From positions 1,116,001-1,180,000 of the forward strand of contig NZ_JAVDDX010000001.1 of the NCBI RefSeq assembly GCF_030848575.1: DNA of 64,000 nucleotides. The letters are read 5' to 3'. The position numbers and the translations under genes are program-made. Of the stretch, positions 15,198 through 24,865 are shown piece after piece (the stretch's first letter is position 1; each line of letters opens with the position of its first letter). The stretch comes from Haloarcula sp. H-GB4 (lineage in GTDB: Archaea; Halobacteriota; Halobacteria; Halobacteriales; Haloarculaceae). The notes below the pieces were generated by a model. That model ran no database searches and had not been told where the DNA came from. It saw only the letters and a list, made by a program, of their open reading frames with translations.

Positions 15198-17207
15198 TCA
15201 GTAGCCGAGATAGATCGCCAGCGCTTTGAGAACGCCGTACAGCCCGACAGCGACGCCCAAGAGCCCGCCGAGAACGGTTCCGACGATGCCGTCAGGCCAC
15301 AGCGAGAGCGGGTTCGGAACGCCGATCGAGGGGAGCGCTGGAATCGGGAGGCCACCGCTATCACCAGTCACGTTCCCGACGCGCTGCCCGTCGACCGTCA
15401 GCTCGCCGGTCCTGTTTTCCGGAACGGAGCGGGCGAACTCCGTCGTTCGCATCTCGCCAGCAGGGACGGTGACCGTCCGTGTTGTCAGTATCGAGGTGTT
15501 GAGCGCAACGATCACGTTGTGGTCGCCGCTCGCAGTGCCTCGGTTTTCCAACTCGACAGTGATAACGGTCGGGTCGCCAGGGCCGAGCGTCGATGGAGCA
15601 GCCGTGGTATTCGTGACCACGATATCCGGCTGCCCGGGGTCTTCTATCGGTGGCTCGGTCGTTTCTGGTTCGAACGGCGATGTTTCCGAGTCGGTTGTCG
15701 CCGCCTCTGCATCCATGTCTGTCACTATCGTCTGATCGACGCCGACGACAAACGTCGAGAGCCCCGGAGAGTCAGCCCGATAGACGATGTGTGACTCGCT
15801 CCGGCCGGCGATGTCAGTCGCCAGCGGCGTCCACCCGTCGTTGTTCCGGTACAGTGCCACGGCATCGGGTTCTGCACCGACCGCCGCCAGCGCGTCACGG
15901 TCCACAGTAAATGTAACCGTCGCGTCCTTAGCCTGGGCGGAGCCATGGTCAACGTCGAACTGGCTGACGCCGGTGTGACCAGTTGCAGCAGCGAACGCCG
16001 GTCCGGGCCGACGGGAATTGATGGTGAGTGTCGTGGATTCGTTACGCGGAAACGACACGGCAAGCCGCTCCAGCGTGCCGTTCTGACCGGTAACGAGTGC
16101 CCCCTGCGGGGGCTGAATTCGCTGTGTCTGGCCAGTCCCGTTCACCGACACGCTCGCTGTCGTTGCGTTCAACTGCCGTACGGTTATGTTCCCATTGGTT
16201 CCATTGCCCATCACAGAAACAATTCTGGTTACTGTCGCCGTGTTTCCGAGTGAATCAGCGGCCGTCATCGTGACTTCGTGGCTGCCGGGTGAGGCGAAGG
16301 CCACGGTAATGTTCTCGCCGGTCAGAATCGTGTTGCTCCCCACCTGCCACCGGACCGACTCGACGCCCTGGTCGTCTGTTGTCTCCGCCGCCGAGAAGGT
16401 CACCGACTCACCGACCGTCGTGTTCTCTGGTCCGGTGACGGTGACGTTCGGTGCGGAGTCGTCATAGACGAACGTCTGCTGTCGGCTAAAGGAGTTCCCG
16501 TTTCCGTTCTTATCGGTCACCGACATCAGCAGCAGCGAGTACTCGCCTTCCTCCGGGAACGTGTACGTTCGTGTATACGTGATCGAGTTACTAGTGCGCT
16601 CGGTGAACCCCGAGATGTTGAGTGTGTCTATCGACGGGCCACCGACAGAGACTCGGAGCTGCTGTATCGGTTCGTGAATCCCGACAGAGATGCGGGCGGT
16701 GGAGCTATTGATACGGCTGACCTCGAACGACTGATACTTCGGAACGACGGAGTCCATCCGGGTGGCAGTAACTGACTCCCGGGGCAGTTCGTTCCCCGCT
16801 TGATCTGTGATACTCCCGGTGTCACTGAGACTGACGGTGACGTTATCTGTGTCCAGCTTTTTGTCCAGCAGCAGCGAGACGCGTACTCCGGTCCTGTTTG
16901 CTCCGGAAGCGTTGATCGATGCAACTGAGACGTTCTCCACTCGGCCCGCAGTTAGCTCGAAATCCGCTGCCTGAATCGTACCCGTGTCAAGCGATCCGCC
17001 GTCGTCGTACAGGGACACCTCGATAGTCGTGGCGTTACCCCGCGTCGCATTGCCCCACTCCGGCGGCTCGGTGTCTTCGGCCGCGGCCGTGCCGGAAGCG
17101 ACTGCAATAAGCAGCGGGAGCAAAAGGAGTGCGGCGAGAAGCGGGAGCCACCAGCGACGACGCCCGGCCGACGGCGGCGTCTCTCGGGCGTGACCGGTGG
17201 CACTCAT
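15198..17207 (-). CDS. Large secreted surface protein with PKD-like, PGF-pre-PGF-like and CARDB-like domains
   Basis: From the ATG at 17207 the product has 669 residues. A signal sequence (RRRWWLPLLAALLLLPLLIAVA) is followed by an Ig/Big-like region (about 45-140) and a PKD-type region around 250-340 (VTGPENTTVGESVTFSAAET). A segment at about 380-490 resembles the PGF-pre-PGF domain (ALYRNNDGWTPL, ADSPGLSTFVVGV). A CARDB-like adhesion domain (about 530-620) has GDPTVITVELENRGTASG. It ends with hydrophobic helices (IVGTVLGGLLGVAVGLYGVL). N-x-S/T sites are frequent, as expected of an exported glycoprotein. It lacks the PGF-CTERM motif that usually follows PGF-pre-PGF. Confidence 0.8.
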   Translation of the reverse strand: MSATGHARETPPSAGRRRWWLPLLAALLLLPLLIAVASGTAAAEDTEPPEWGNATRGNATTIEVSLYDDGGSLDTGTIQAADFELTAGRVENVSVASINASGANRTGVRVSLLLDKKLDTDNVTVSLSDTGSITDQAGNELPRESVTATRMDSVVPKYQSFEVSRINSSTARISVGIHEPIQQLRVSVGGPSIDTLNISGFTERTSNSITYTRTYTFPEEGEYSLLLMSVTDKNGNGNSFSRQQTFVYDDSAPNVTVTGPENTTVGESVTFSAAETTDDQGVESVRWQVGSNTILTGENITVAFASPGSHEVTMTAADSLGNTATVTRIVSVMGNGTNGNITVRQLNATTASVSVNGTGQTQRIQPPQGALVTGQNGTLERLAVSFPRNESTTLTINSRRPGPAFAAATGHTGVSQFDVDHGSAQAKDATVTFTVDRDALAAVGAEPDAVALYRNNDGWTPLATDIAGRSESHIVYRADSPGLSTFVVGVDQTIVTDMDAEAATTDSETSPFEPETTEPPIEDPGQPDIVVTNTTAAPSTLGPGDPTVITVELENRGTASGDHNVIVALNTSILTTRTVTVPAGEMRTTEFARSVPENRTGELTVDGQRVGNVTGDSGGLPIPALPSIGVPNPLSLWPDGIVGTVLGGLLGVAVGLYGVLKALAIYLGY

Positions 17208-17236
17208 AGTGCATGAGTAGTCCGGCACCCGATATC

Positions 17237-17253
17237 AATGGTGCGCCACCATT
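17237..17253. repeat. Inverted repeat in the upstream region of the surface protein gene
   Basis: AATGGTG-CGC-CACCATT is a perfect 7-base inverted repeat with a 3-base centre. It is located 30-46 bases upstream of the ATG at 17207. At that place it would sit on or next to the TATA/BRE region, so a repressor or activator operator is plausible. It is not followed by a T run and lies upstream of a gene, so it is not an obvious terminator. Confidence 0.4.
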
Positions 17254-17444
17254 ATGAGACGTGATAATCGCGTGCGCGGTAGCGACTACATCACACGCAC
17301 CGGAGCATTGAACGCGCCGTTGATAGTCAACCCGTTGGCATCGTGTTTCCCCGGAGTATGTACTCCCTACTCCCTCAGTTTCAGTAGTAAACAGTGTGTA
17401 TTTAATACGGTGGGTGAAAACGGGATAACAGACCACGTGGGGGC

Positions 17445-17828
17445 GTGGTTGCGGAGGGTGACGTGTTCACAACAGACCGAACGGTCCCGATAGGGACCAT
17501 TGACGGGTGGTGTAGCGCCCTGCTCGACGAACTCGCAGCCGTCGAGCGAGAACTATGGCTGGTCGTCGCCGTGACGCTCATCGTCGACGTGTGGTTGACA
17601 CACGTCGGCCTCCAGCACGGCCTACACGAGGGAAACCCCGTGATGCGGGCCGCGATAGAGACGTTTGGAATTGCTGTTCTCGGCCTGACGAAGATCGGCG
17701 TTCTCGGGCTGGCAGGGCTGACCCGCCAGCTACTGAGCGACCAACGTGGCGTCGTTGTGCCGCTCGGGCTGGCGCTCCCGTGGGTGGCGGCCGTCGTGAT
17801 CAACGCGGCCCTCTTGATTAGCCTGTAG
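17445..17828 (+). CDS. DUF5658-like small membrane protein
   Basis: This 127-residue protein has about three membrane helices (roughly 40-58, 74-92 and 103-126). The hallmark is a first helix followed by LTHVGLQHGLHEGNPVMR, the xE(G/S)NPxxR pattern I associate with the DUF5658 family of haloarchaeal membrane proteins. The start codon is a GTG at 17445; a later GTG at 17463 is also possible. A TATA-like TATTTAATAC at 17399-17408 precedes it. Function is unknown. The long reverse ORF covering this gene is a shadow. Confidence 0.68.
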   Translation: MVAEGDVFTTDRTVPIGTIDGWCSALLDELAAVERELWLVVAVTLIVDVWLTHVGLQHGLHEGNPVMRAAIETFGIAVLGLTKIGVLGLAGLTRQLLSDQRGVVVPLGLALPWVAAVVINAALLISL

Positions 17829-18021
17829 CCGCCCTGGGATTGCGCTGTCCCGGGCTTTACCCGTTCGCTCGCTGGACCACTATCCTGCATGTATCGTGTC
17901 GTCATGGACGATTCAGGCGCAGACATTCCGCCTGACCGATAATTCCGTTGTGGGTAGTCGTCATCTGGAAAATCCCATGGACGGCGGTACCCTTTTCCCC
18001 ACAGTCTGAGATATTGCCCGT

Positions 18022-19278
18022 ATGTCGCCTGAGGTAAACCCGTTTGAGAGTTTACAGGAGCAGATCGACGACGCGTCGGACTATCTCGAATATTCGACCG
18101 ACGTGCTCGAACGGCTGAAACACCCCGAGCGAGTACTGGAGACGAACCTCTCCGTGGAGATGGACGACGGCTCCGTCGAAGTGTTTCGTGCCTACCGGTC
18201 ACAGTTCAACGGTGACAGGGGGCCGTACAAGGGCGGGATCCGCTATCATCCACAGGTCACACGCGACGAGGTCAAGGCGCTGTCTGGCTGGATGGTGTAC
18301 AAGTGCGCTGCGGTAAACATCCCCTACGGCGGCGGCAAAGGCGGTATCGAGATCGACCCGCGCCAGTACTCGGCCAGCGAAATCGAGCGAATAACGCGAT
18401 CGTTCGCGGAAGAACTCCGGCTAATCATCGGCGAGGACCGGGACATCCCTGCGCCCGATGTCAACACCGGCCAGCGGGAGATGAACTGGATCAAAGACAC
18501 TTACGAGACGCTGGAAAACACCACTGAGCCCGGCGTCATCACCGGCAAGGCTCCGGAGTCGGGTGGCAGTGCGGGCCGCGTCGAAGCGACCGGGCGCTCC
18601 GTGATGCTCACCGCACGCGAAGCGTTCGACTATCTCGGGAAGGACATGACGGATGCGACGGTGGCCGTGCAGGGCTACGGGAACGCTGGCTCCGTGGCAG
18701 CGAAACTCATTGAGGACTTGGGCGCGAACATCGTCGCCGTATCGGACTCCTCGGGTGCCGTCTACAACCCCGACGGGCTGGACGCACGCGACGCAAAGGC
18801 GTTCAAGAGTGAGACTGGGTCGTTGGCCGGCTACGAGGGGGCGACGGAGGAGTTGACGAACGAAGAGCTGCTGACGATGGACGTGGACCTGCTCGTTCCG
18901 GCGGCGCTCGAAAATGCCATCGACGGCGACCTCGCTCGGGATGTACAGGCTGACATCGTCGTGGAAGCGGCGAACGGTCCGCTGACACCGAACGCAGACG
19001 ACGTGCTCACGGAGCGCGACGTGGCTGTGTTCCCTGACATCCTCGCCAACGCCGGCGGTGTCACGGTGTCGTATTTCGAGTGGGTCCAGAACCGCCAGCG
19101 GTTCTACTGGTCCGAAGAGCGGGTCAACGACGAACTGGAGACCATCATCACGAACGCGTTTGACGACCTCGTCGAGACCTACGAGGAGACCGGCGCGCCG
19201 AACTTCCGGACGGCAATGTACGTCGTCGCCATCCAGCGTGTCGTCGCTGCGGCCGAGGAAGGCGGCATCTGGCCCTGA
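18022..19278 (+). CDS. gdh: Glutamate dehydrogenase (Glu/Leu/Phe/Val dehydrogenase family)
   Basis: The 418-residue enzyme reductively aminates 2-oxoglutarate or deaminates glutamate. The substrate domain has KGGIRYHP, with the catalytic-lysine region [19 protein letters not shown] at about residues 93-111. D-V-N-T-G ([13 protein letters not shown]) is the conserved Asp loop. The nucleotide domain has [16 protein letters not shown] at about 211-226. Family length is usual. The following genes on the strand are 57 bases away (SRPBCC) and are unlikely to be functionally linked. NAD versus NADP preference cannot be settled by eye. Confidence 0.95.
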   Translation: MSPEVNPFESLQEQIDDASDYLEYSTDVLERLKHPERVLETNLSVEMDDGSVEVFRAYRSQFNGDRGPYKGGIRYHPQVTRDEVKALSGWMVYKCAAVNIPYGGGKGGIEIDPRQYSASEIERITRSFAEELRLIIGEDRDIPAPDVNTGQREMNWIKDTYETLENTTEPGVITGKAPESGGSAGRVEATGRSVMLTAREAFDYLGKDMTDATVAVQGYGNAGSVAAKLIEDLGANIVAVSDSSGAVYNPDGLDARDAKAFKSETGSLAGYEGATEELTNEELLTMDVDLLVPAALENAIDGDLARDVQADIVVEAANGPLTPNADDVLTERDVAVFPDILANAGGVTVSYFEWVQNRQRFYWSEERVNDELETIITNAFDDLVETYEETGAPNFRTAMYVVAIQRVVAAAEEGGIWP

Positions 19279-19335
19279 TCTCGTTCCGGAATCAGTCGCG
19301 GCTACCGCGGGTGTTTTGCCGGCGCTTCCCCTACT

Positions 19336-19827
19336 ATGTGTATGGACGTTTACGAGCGGCAGGTTCGCGTCGAAGCCCCGCTAGCAGAAGTCTGGAAATT
19401 CCACGCGACAGGCGACGGGCTGGTCGCGCTGACCCCCGACTGGATGAACATCCGCATCGAGGAAGAGCGGGGACCAGATGGTGAGCGGAACCCCGACGAA
19501 CTGACCGCCGGGTCGGTCGTCGAATCCTCGATCAAGCCCTTTAGCGTGCCGCCGCGCCAGCAGTGGGTCTCGAACATCGTTGCCCGCGAAGAAGGCGAGG
19601 ACGAAGCGATGTTCCGCGACGTGATGGCGGAAGGGCCGTTTCCCCACTGGGAACATACACACACCTTCCGTGCATTGAGTGACAGAGAAACGCTCGTCCA
19701 TGACCACGTCGAGTTCGAACTGCCCGGCGGACCGCTCGGCCAGGCGCTCGGTCCCTTCGGCTGTCTCGGAATGGAACCGATGTTCCGGTATCGCCATCAG
19801 CAGACGAAGGAACTACTCGAAGGGTAA
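19336..19827 (+). CDS. SRPBCC-fold ligand-binding protein (polyketide cyclase-like)
   Basis: The 163-residue protein has the START/SRPBCC pattern. An N-terminal strand and helix (VYERQVRVEAPLAEVWKFHA) is followed by a run of beta strands and a long C-terminal helix (GMEPMFRYRHQQTKELLEG). Such proteins bind hydrophobic ligands in a deep pocket, and in haloarchaea many are of unknown role. The Met at 19342 (MDVYERQ) may be the true start, since the first two residues add nothing recognisable. It is followed by 143 non-coding bases. Confidence 0.75.
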   Translation: MCMDVYERQVRVEAPLAEVWKFHATGDGLVALTPDWMNIRIEEERGPDGERNPDELTAGSVVESSIKPFSVPPRQQWVSNIVAREEGEDEAMFRDVMAEGPFPHWEHTHTFRALSDRETLVHDHVEFELPGGPLGQALGPFGCLGMEPMFRYRHQQTKELLEG

Positions 19828-19970
19828 CATGGCCTGCCCGCGACGGCACGGCCCCGACTATGGTATCCGGTGTTTCTTTATCCCTATACCGGATACTGCC
19901 ACGGGATGAGTAGACGTGTCGTCGCGGGAACTGATGGGGCTGTGCTGTCTCCGCGCCACAACGGAGCAGA

Positions 19971-20879
19971 ATGGATGTGACCGAGCCGCGAATCGACCCG
20001 CGAATCGGGCTGGTCGTCGCTGTCCTCGCAGTCAGTACGAGCGCGATTCTCGTCCGCTGGAGCGATGCCGCGGCGTCGGTGGCAGCGTTCTATCGTGTCC
20101 TGTTGACGACCGTACTGCTAGCGCCGCTGGCGCTAGGTCGGCACCGGTCGGCGTTCGGGCGCCTCTCTCGACGGGACGTACTGGCGGCGGCGGCGACTGG
20201 CGTCGCGCTCGCAGTTCACTTCGCCGCGTGGTTCGAGAGCCTAGCGTGGACGAGCGTCGCGGCGTCGGTCACGCTGGTCCAGTGCCAGCCGCTGTTCGTC
20301 GCCGTCGGCGCGTGGGCGCTGCTGGACGAGCGCGTCACGCGCGGCACGACGGCTGGTATTCTGGTCGCTATCGGTGGTATCATCGTGATGTCCGTCGGCG
20401 AACTCCTCGGGAGCGGAACCATCGGCCCGCGTCCGCTGTACGGCAACGCACTAGCTCTTATCGGCGGCGTCATGGCTGCCGGCTACGTGCTCGCCGGGCG
20501 GTCGCTCCGCCAGCGGTTTCCGCTCATTCCCTACGTAACCGTCGTCTACGGCGTCGCCGCGATATGCCTCCTCGGCTTCGTCGTCGCGTCGGGCCACCCT
20601 GTGACCGGCTACCCGCCGCAGGAATGGGCATTGTTTTTCGCGATGGCTGTTGGCCCCGGCGTGTTCGGCCACACCGTCCTCAACTGGGCGCTGGCACACG
20701 TCGAATCCAGTATGGTTAGCGTCTCGCTGCTGGGTGAACCAGTCGGGAGCGCGCTGCTGGCGCTGCTGTTGCTTGCGGAGATACCCGGTCCGGCGACCGT
20801 TGCTGGCGGGGCCATCGTGCTCGTCGGCATCGGCGTTGTTGCTAGAAGCCGAGCGGTCGGAGCAGCGCCGGCGGACTGA
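19971..20879 (+). CDS. EamA/DMT-superfamily transporter
   Basis: The 302-residue protein has about ten hydrophobic helices arranged as two EamA repeats. Typical marks are AFYRVLLTTVLLAPLAL and ALAVHFAAWFESLAWTSVAASV in the first repeat. The second repeat shows the end-of-repeat pattern SSMVSVSLLGEPVGSALLALLLLAEIPGP. It is probably an exporter of small metabolites or amino acids in the cell membrane; the substrate is unknown. The next gene (kinase) is convergent, 17 bases away. Confidence 0.9.
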   Translation: MDVTEPRIDPRIGLVVAVLAVSTSAILVRWSDAAASVAAFYRVLLTTVLLAPLALGRHRSAFGRLSRRDVLAAAATGVALAVHFAAWFESLAWTSVAASVTLVQCQPLFVAVGAWALLDERVTRGTTAGILVAIGGIIVMSVGELLGSGTIGPRPLYGNALALIGGVMAAGYVLAGRSLRQRFPLIPYVTVVYGVAAICLLGFVVASGHPVTGYPPQEWALFFAMAVGPGVFGHTVLNWALAHVESSMVSVSLLGEPVGSALLALLLLAEIPGPATVAGGAIVLVGIGVVARSRAVGAAPAD

Positions 20880-20896
20880 GGTCGTTCCGGGTCGGC

Positions 20897-21691
20897 CTAC
20901 GCGTGTTTTTCTACGGCGCCACGGATTTCGGCGGCGGCGAAGTCGTGGTCCGGGCGGATATTGACGAAATCGAGGAACTCCTCCGCGGCCAGCAACTCAG
21001 ACGTATCGTAGTGGAGTGCGGCGGCGGAGACGGCGGCCGGTGCACCGATAAGCGGCTCCAGTGCGCCCAGCGCACAGGCCACGTCATAAGCGCGAGCGTC
21101 CCTGATAGCTGCCTCGCGGACGCTCGTGGCGTCGATGAAGTACAGGTCGTCATGGGCCACGAGCACGTTCTCACAGCGGAAATCGCCGTGGGCTAGACCG
21201 TCCTTGTGCATCCGGTGGAGGAAGTCAAACACTGTTGGGCTGTGTCGCTCGACGGTTTCTGGCGGGGGGGCATCCAGCGGCTCGAAGTCGGGGATATACT
21301 CCAGCACCAGTACCCCCATCCCGTCGTACTCGAAAGCCTCGATGGGTTCGGGAGCGTTAACCCCTATCTCCCGCATCCGCTGAGTCGCCGCTAGTTCGTG
21401 TTCCGCCATCTCGTAAGGCGTCCCGAAGTGCTCGAAAAAGCCCTCGGTGCCCGACGAGAACGCGCCGATGTTGCGGCCAGCAGTCAGCAGCGTGTGGACC
21501 AGCGAGTTCTGCCCCGTGATGACTTTCACGAACCACTGGTCGTTGACGACCAGCGGGGTCGAGAGCCAGTTGTCTGCCTCCAGAAACGCCACGTGGGCCG
21601 CGGGCTCGTCGTACCGCTCTATTACAGCCCGTACCACGCCTTCGAGTTGCTCCCAAGGGACCGTCCCACGGAGGAGTCGCCGGAACGCCAT
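20897..21691 (-). CDS. RIO/Bud32-like protein kinase
   Basis: The 264-residue protein has a compact kinase fold. A beta-sheet lobe carries a lysine (WFVKVITGQ), followed by a helix with Glu. The catalytic loop HGDFRCENVLV (about 173-183) has the Asp and Asn of HxDxxxxN. The metal-binding Asp is in FIDATS, replacing the usual DFG as in Bud32/RIO and small-molecule kinases. Substrate is unknown; it could act on protein or a small molecule. It starts 83 bases from the divergent acyl-CoA dehydrogenase gene. Confidence 0.75.
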   Translation of the reverse strand: MAFRRLLRGTVPWEQLEGVVRAVIERYDEPAAHVAFLEADNWLSTPLVVNDQWFVKVITGQNSLVHTLLTAGRNIGAFSSGTEGFFEHFGTPYEMAEHELAATQRMREIGVNAPEPIEAFEYDGMGVLVLEYIPDFEPLDAPPPETVERHSPTVFDFLHRMHKDGLAHGDFRCENVLVAHDDLYFIDATSVREAAIRDARAYDVACALGALEPLIGAPAAVSAAALHYDTSELLAAEEFLDFVNIRPDHDFAAAEIRGAVEKHA

Positions 21692-21774
21692 TCCCTATAG
21701 GGAACGCCGTGGGCGGTCAAATGGCTTGTGTCTGTCCCCGTGTGGTATTTAATAACACAATACATAGGCCCGGT

Positions 21775-22914
21775 ATGGAGTTCGACGTTCCCAGCGAACA
21801 CCGGATGATACGGGATTCGGTCCGCAAGTTCTGTGAAAACGAGATCCAGCCGATAGCGCAGGACATCGAGGACGAGCACCGGTTTCCAGCAGAGATATTC
21901 GAGGCACTCGGCGAACTGGACGTGATGGGGGTGCCGATCAGCGAGGAGTGGGGCGGGCTGGGCGGCGATACGCTGATGTACGCGCTCGTCGCCGAGGAAC
22001 TCGGTCGCGTTTCCGGAAGCATCGGCCTCTCGTACGTGGCCCATACCTCGCTCGGGAGTAAGCCGATAGAGCTGTTCGGCACGGACGCCCAGAAAGAGCG
22101 CTGGCTCACACCGCTCGCCTCCGGCGAGCAACTCGGCGGCTGGGCGCTCACAGAGCCGGGCAGCGGGAGCGACGCCAGCGACATGGACACCGTGGCCGAG
22201 CGGGACGGCGACGAGTATGTGATCAATGGCACCAAACAGTTCATCACGAACGCGTCTGTCGCCGGGTCAGTGCTGGTCAAGGCTGTCACTGATCCCGAGG
22301 CCGGCTACGACGGTATCTCGACGTTCATCGTCGCCCCGGAGGACGACGGCTGGGAGGTGACGACCGAGTGGGAGAAGATGGGGCTGAACGCTTCGCCGAC
22401 CTGTGAACTCCAGTTCGACGACTGCCGGATTCCCACGGACCGACTGCTTGGCGAGGAAGGTGACGGCTGGGAACAGACCCTGAAGACGCTCAACGGTGGA
22501 CGCATCTCAATCGCCGCACTTTCGACTGGGCTCGCACAGGGGGCGTTCGAGGCCGCGAAGTCTTACGCCACCGAGCGCGAGCAGTTCGACCGTCCCATCT
22601 CAAAGTTCGACGCCGTCCGGGACAAGGTCGTCGAGATGGACCGTAAGGTCGAGCGCGCCCGCCTGCTGACTCACAAGGCGGCGACAATGTACGACCAAGG
22701 GGAGGACGTGACCCGGCTCTCGTCACTGGCGAAGCTCGACGCCAGCGAAATCTGTCGCGAGGTCGCTGAAGACGCCGTTCAGGTGCTTGGGGGCTACGGA
22801 TACACGACGGATTTTGCCCCACAACGGTTCTACCGGGACGCGAAGCTCATGGAAATCGGCGAGGGAACAAGCGAGATACAGCGAATGGTGCTCGGCCGGG
22901 AACTGGGGTTGTGA
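21775..22914 (+). CDS. Acyl-CoA dehydrogenase (second copy)
   Basis: From the ATG at 21775 (MEFDVPSEHRMIRDS) the enzyme has 379 residues. The ORF start at 21709 adds 22 residues lying within the promoter region and is rejected. Family motifs are WALTEPGSGSDASDMD, a GTKQFITNAS strand, LNASPTCELQFDD, and the C-terminal LGGYGYTTDFAPQRFYRDAKLMEIGEGTSEIQRMVLGRE with the catalytic-base region. It differs clearly from the first copy, suggesting different acyl-CoA substrates (branched amino acid intermediates or fatty acids). It ends 15 bases before the convergent UspA gene. Confidence 0.94.
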   Translation: MEFDVPSEHRMIRDSVRKFCENEIQPIAQDIEDEHRFPAEIFEALGELDVMGVPISEEWGGLGGDTLMYALVAEELGRVSGSIGLSYVAHTSLGSKPIELFGTDAQKERWLTPLASGEQLGGWALTEPGSGSDASDMDTVAERDGDEYVINGTKQFITNASVAGSVLVKAVTDPEAGYDGISTFIVAPEDDGWEVTTEWEKMGLNASPTCELQFDDCRIPTDRLLGEEGDGWEQTLKTLNGGRISIAALSTGLAQGAFEAAKSYATEREQFDRPISKFDAVRDKVVEMDRKVERARLLTHKAATMYDQGEDVTRLSSLAKLDASEICREVAEDAVQVLGGYGYTTDFAPQRFYRDAKLMEIGEGTSEIQRMVLGRELGL

Positions 22915-22929
22915 TACGCCGTACGGCAG

Positions 22930-23346
22930 TCACACGTCGGCGGGACTTTCTGGGACAATAGTAACAGGTACGTCGGCGGCGTCGATGACGGCGACTGCGG
23001 CGTCGCCCTCCCGAAGTCTGCCGGCCAGCCCCTTCGGCTCGTGGCCCATGACGATGTGATGGACATCCACGTCAGCCGCGAGTTCGAGCAGTTCGTTGCC
23101 GATCCGCGTGCCCGAGCGCATCGCAGAGCGGCCGACGTGTTCGATAGCGACCGTCGCCACGACGGTGGCGTCGCGGAACCGGTCACGCATCTCGTCCCGG
23201 AGTTGCATGGCTGTGCCATCAGCGGTGTTCTCGTCGACGAGGTGGACGACGTACAGTTCCTCCTCAAGCCCGTCAGCGAGTCGAACCGCCGTGTCAATGA
23301 CTGCTGGAGAGACCGAATCGTTGGCGATAGCCACAAGAATGGTCAT
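22930..23346 (-). CDS. Universal stress protein (UspA) domain protein
   Basis: The single Usp domain has 138 residues. The first strand TILVAIANDSVSP, the DEN loop after VVHLVDENT, and the C-terminal strand IVMGHEPKG...VPVTIVPE are in family order. The nucleotide-loop signature G-x2-G-x9-G-S/T is weakened: EGDAAVAV stands where a G-S/T is usual, so ATP binding is uncertain. It lies 55 bases downstream of rtcB on the same strand and could be co-transcribed. Confidence 0.82.
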   Translation of the reverse strand: MTILVAIANDSVSPAVIDTAVRLADGLEEELYVVHLVDENTADGTAMQLRDEMRDRFRDATVVATVAIEHVGRSAMRSGTRIGNELLELAADVDVHHIVMGHEPKGLAGRLREGDAAVAVIDAADVPVTIVPESPADV

Positions 23347-23401
23347 ACAGGAGACAGGGCCTTCGTGTTCTAATCACTTTCTGCCAGACCAACAGGTTTG
23401 C

Positions 23402-24865
23402 TCACTCGGTTGCCTTCAGGTTATGGACGGCGTCGACGTACTCGACGACCTCGGCCGTCGGCTGGATGGCCGAGAGAATCGCATCGGCGTCCTTGTACGC
23501 CATCGGCGCTTCGTCCCGGACACCTTCGATGACGGACTCCGAGTAGATGCCGTCCATCGCTTCGGCGAACTCGTCCATATCGACCTCGCTGTGAGCCCGC
23601 CGGCGACTCATCACGCGGCCCGCGCCGTGTGGTGCTGTCTGGTGGTACTCGTCGTTGCCCTTCCCGCGTGCGATAATCGACCCGTCAGCCATGTTGAACG
23701 GAACCAGCAACCGCTGTCCGTCGCGGGCGGGGGTTGCCCCCTTGCGGATGGTCAGGTCGCGGAAGTCGATGTAGTTGTGAATCGACTGGAAGCGGTCAAC
23801 AGGGTCGACTCCCAGCGCGTCACAGACGGCGTCGCTCATCAGTTCGCGGTTCCAGCGGGCGTACTGCTGGGCGAACAGCATGTCGACGAGGTAGCCGTGG
23901 GCCTCGCGGCCTTCAAGCCAGTCAAGGTCCGTGTTGCGGTCCTCGTCGTCGCTGCTGTGGATGGCATCCTGTACCTGTCCCAGCGCGTCGAAGGCGTTCT
24001 CGATTTCCTTGCCGTCCAGTTCGCGGCGGAGGCGGTCCTTCCGGATATAGGACTCGCCCATGCCGCCAGTGACCCAGGCGTAGAGGTCGCGGGATTCGAC
24101 TGTATCAGGGTTGAACTTCAGGTACTCGACGTACTCCTCGGGAATCTGGTCGCGGATCTCGCCGATTGTTCGGCGGTCCGTCGCCGTCGACTGCCAGTAC
24201 TCGGCGACAGACTTCCCGAGGTAGCGGGACCCGCTGTGGATGACCAGCCAGTAGTCATCCGACTCACGGGCCTGGCCGAACTCGACGAAGTGGTTCCCGC
24301 CGCCCAGCGTCCCCGCGCTCTTGATGATGTACCCCATCCCCTGGCGCTGATCCGCCAGCACGCGGTCACACAACGACTCGAAGTAGTCCTCACCGTAGCC
24401 GTCGAATTCGAACTCGACGGGGTCGATGTGCTCGCCGAACCGCTCGGCGTAGGCCGCGTCGAACTGCTCAAAGATGCGGTTCGCCCGCTCAAACGGGAAC
24501 TCCTCGACGAAGTGGACCGCATCGTCGTAGTCGTGGACATTCCGCCCCATCGGGACCGCCTCGCGGACGCGGCGCTCGCGCTCGGCGTCCTCCAGCGGGA
24601 GTTCCGGCCCGAGGTTCGTCGCGGCCATCCCACACCCCACGTCGACGCCAACGATGTTCGGTACAACGCGCTCGCTCAGCGGCATCGTGAAGCCGATGGG
24701 AGCACCAGCCCCCCAGTGCGTGTCAGGCATGATTCGGACCGGCTCGGTGAACGCCGGATGGTCGATGAGTGTCTCGATCTGCTCCCGACACCCGCTCTCG
24801 ACGAGCGATTCGTCGTCGACCATCACCCGTGCTGTGGTGTGTTCGCCCGTCAGTTCGAGTACCAT
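23402..24865 (-). CDS. rtcB: RtcB RNA-splicing ligase
   Basis: RtcB joins 2',3'-cyclic phosphate (or 3'-phosphate) and 5'-OH RNA ends using GTP and Mn, sealing tRNA exons after intron removal in archaea. The 487-residue protein carries all metal and GMP motifs: DVGCGMAA (metal Cys), GGNHFVEFGQ (His), IHSGSRYLGK (His), and PHGAGRVMSRRRA with the guanylylated His. The N-terminus MVLELTGEHTTARV is typical. The length matches the family without an intein. The downstream uspA gene may be co-transcribed. A 600-residue ORF on the opposite strand is a shadow. Confidence 0.97.
   Translation of the reverse strand: MVLELTGEHTTARVMVDDESLVESGCREQIETLIDHPAFTEPVRIMPDTHWGAGAPIGFTMPLSERVVPNIVGVDVGCGMAATNLGPELPLEDAERERRVREAVPMGRNVHDYDDAVHFVEEFPFERANRIFEQFDAAYAERFGEHIDPVEFEFDGYGEDYFESLCDRVLADQRQGMGYIIKSAGTLGGGNHFVEFGQARESDDYWLVIHSGSRYLGKSVAEYWQSTATDRRTIGEIRDQIPEEYVEYLKFNPDTVESRDLYAWVTGGMGESYIRKDRLRRELDGKEIENAFDALGQVQDAIHSSDDEDRNTDLDWLEGREAHGYLVDMLFAQQYARWNRELMSDAVCDALGVDPVDRFQSIHNYIDFRDLTIRKGATPARDGQRLLVPFNMADGSIIARGKGNDEYHQTAPHGAGRVMSRRRAHSEVDMDEFAEAMDGIYSESVIEGVRDEAPMAYKDADAILSAIQPTAEVVEYVDAVHNLKATE

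Noticed and set aside
17402-18202. 266-residue reverse ORF over the DUF5658-like gene and its downstream gap
   Set aside because: Arg/Ser/Thr-rich shadow overlapping the forward membrane gene and the start of gdh.
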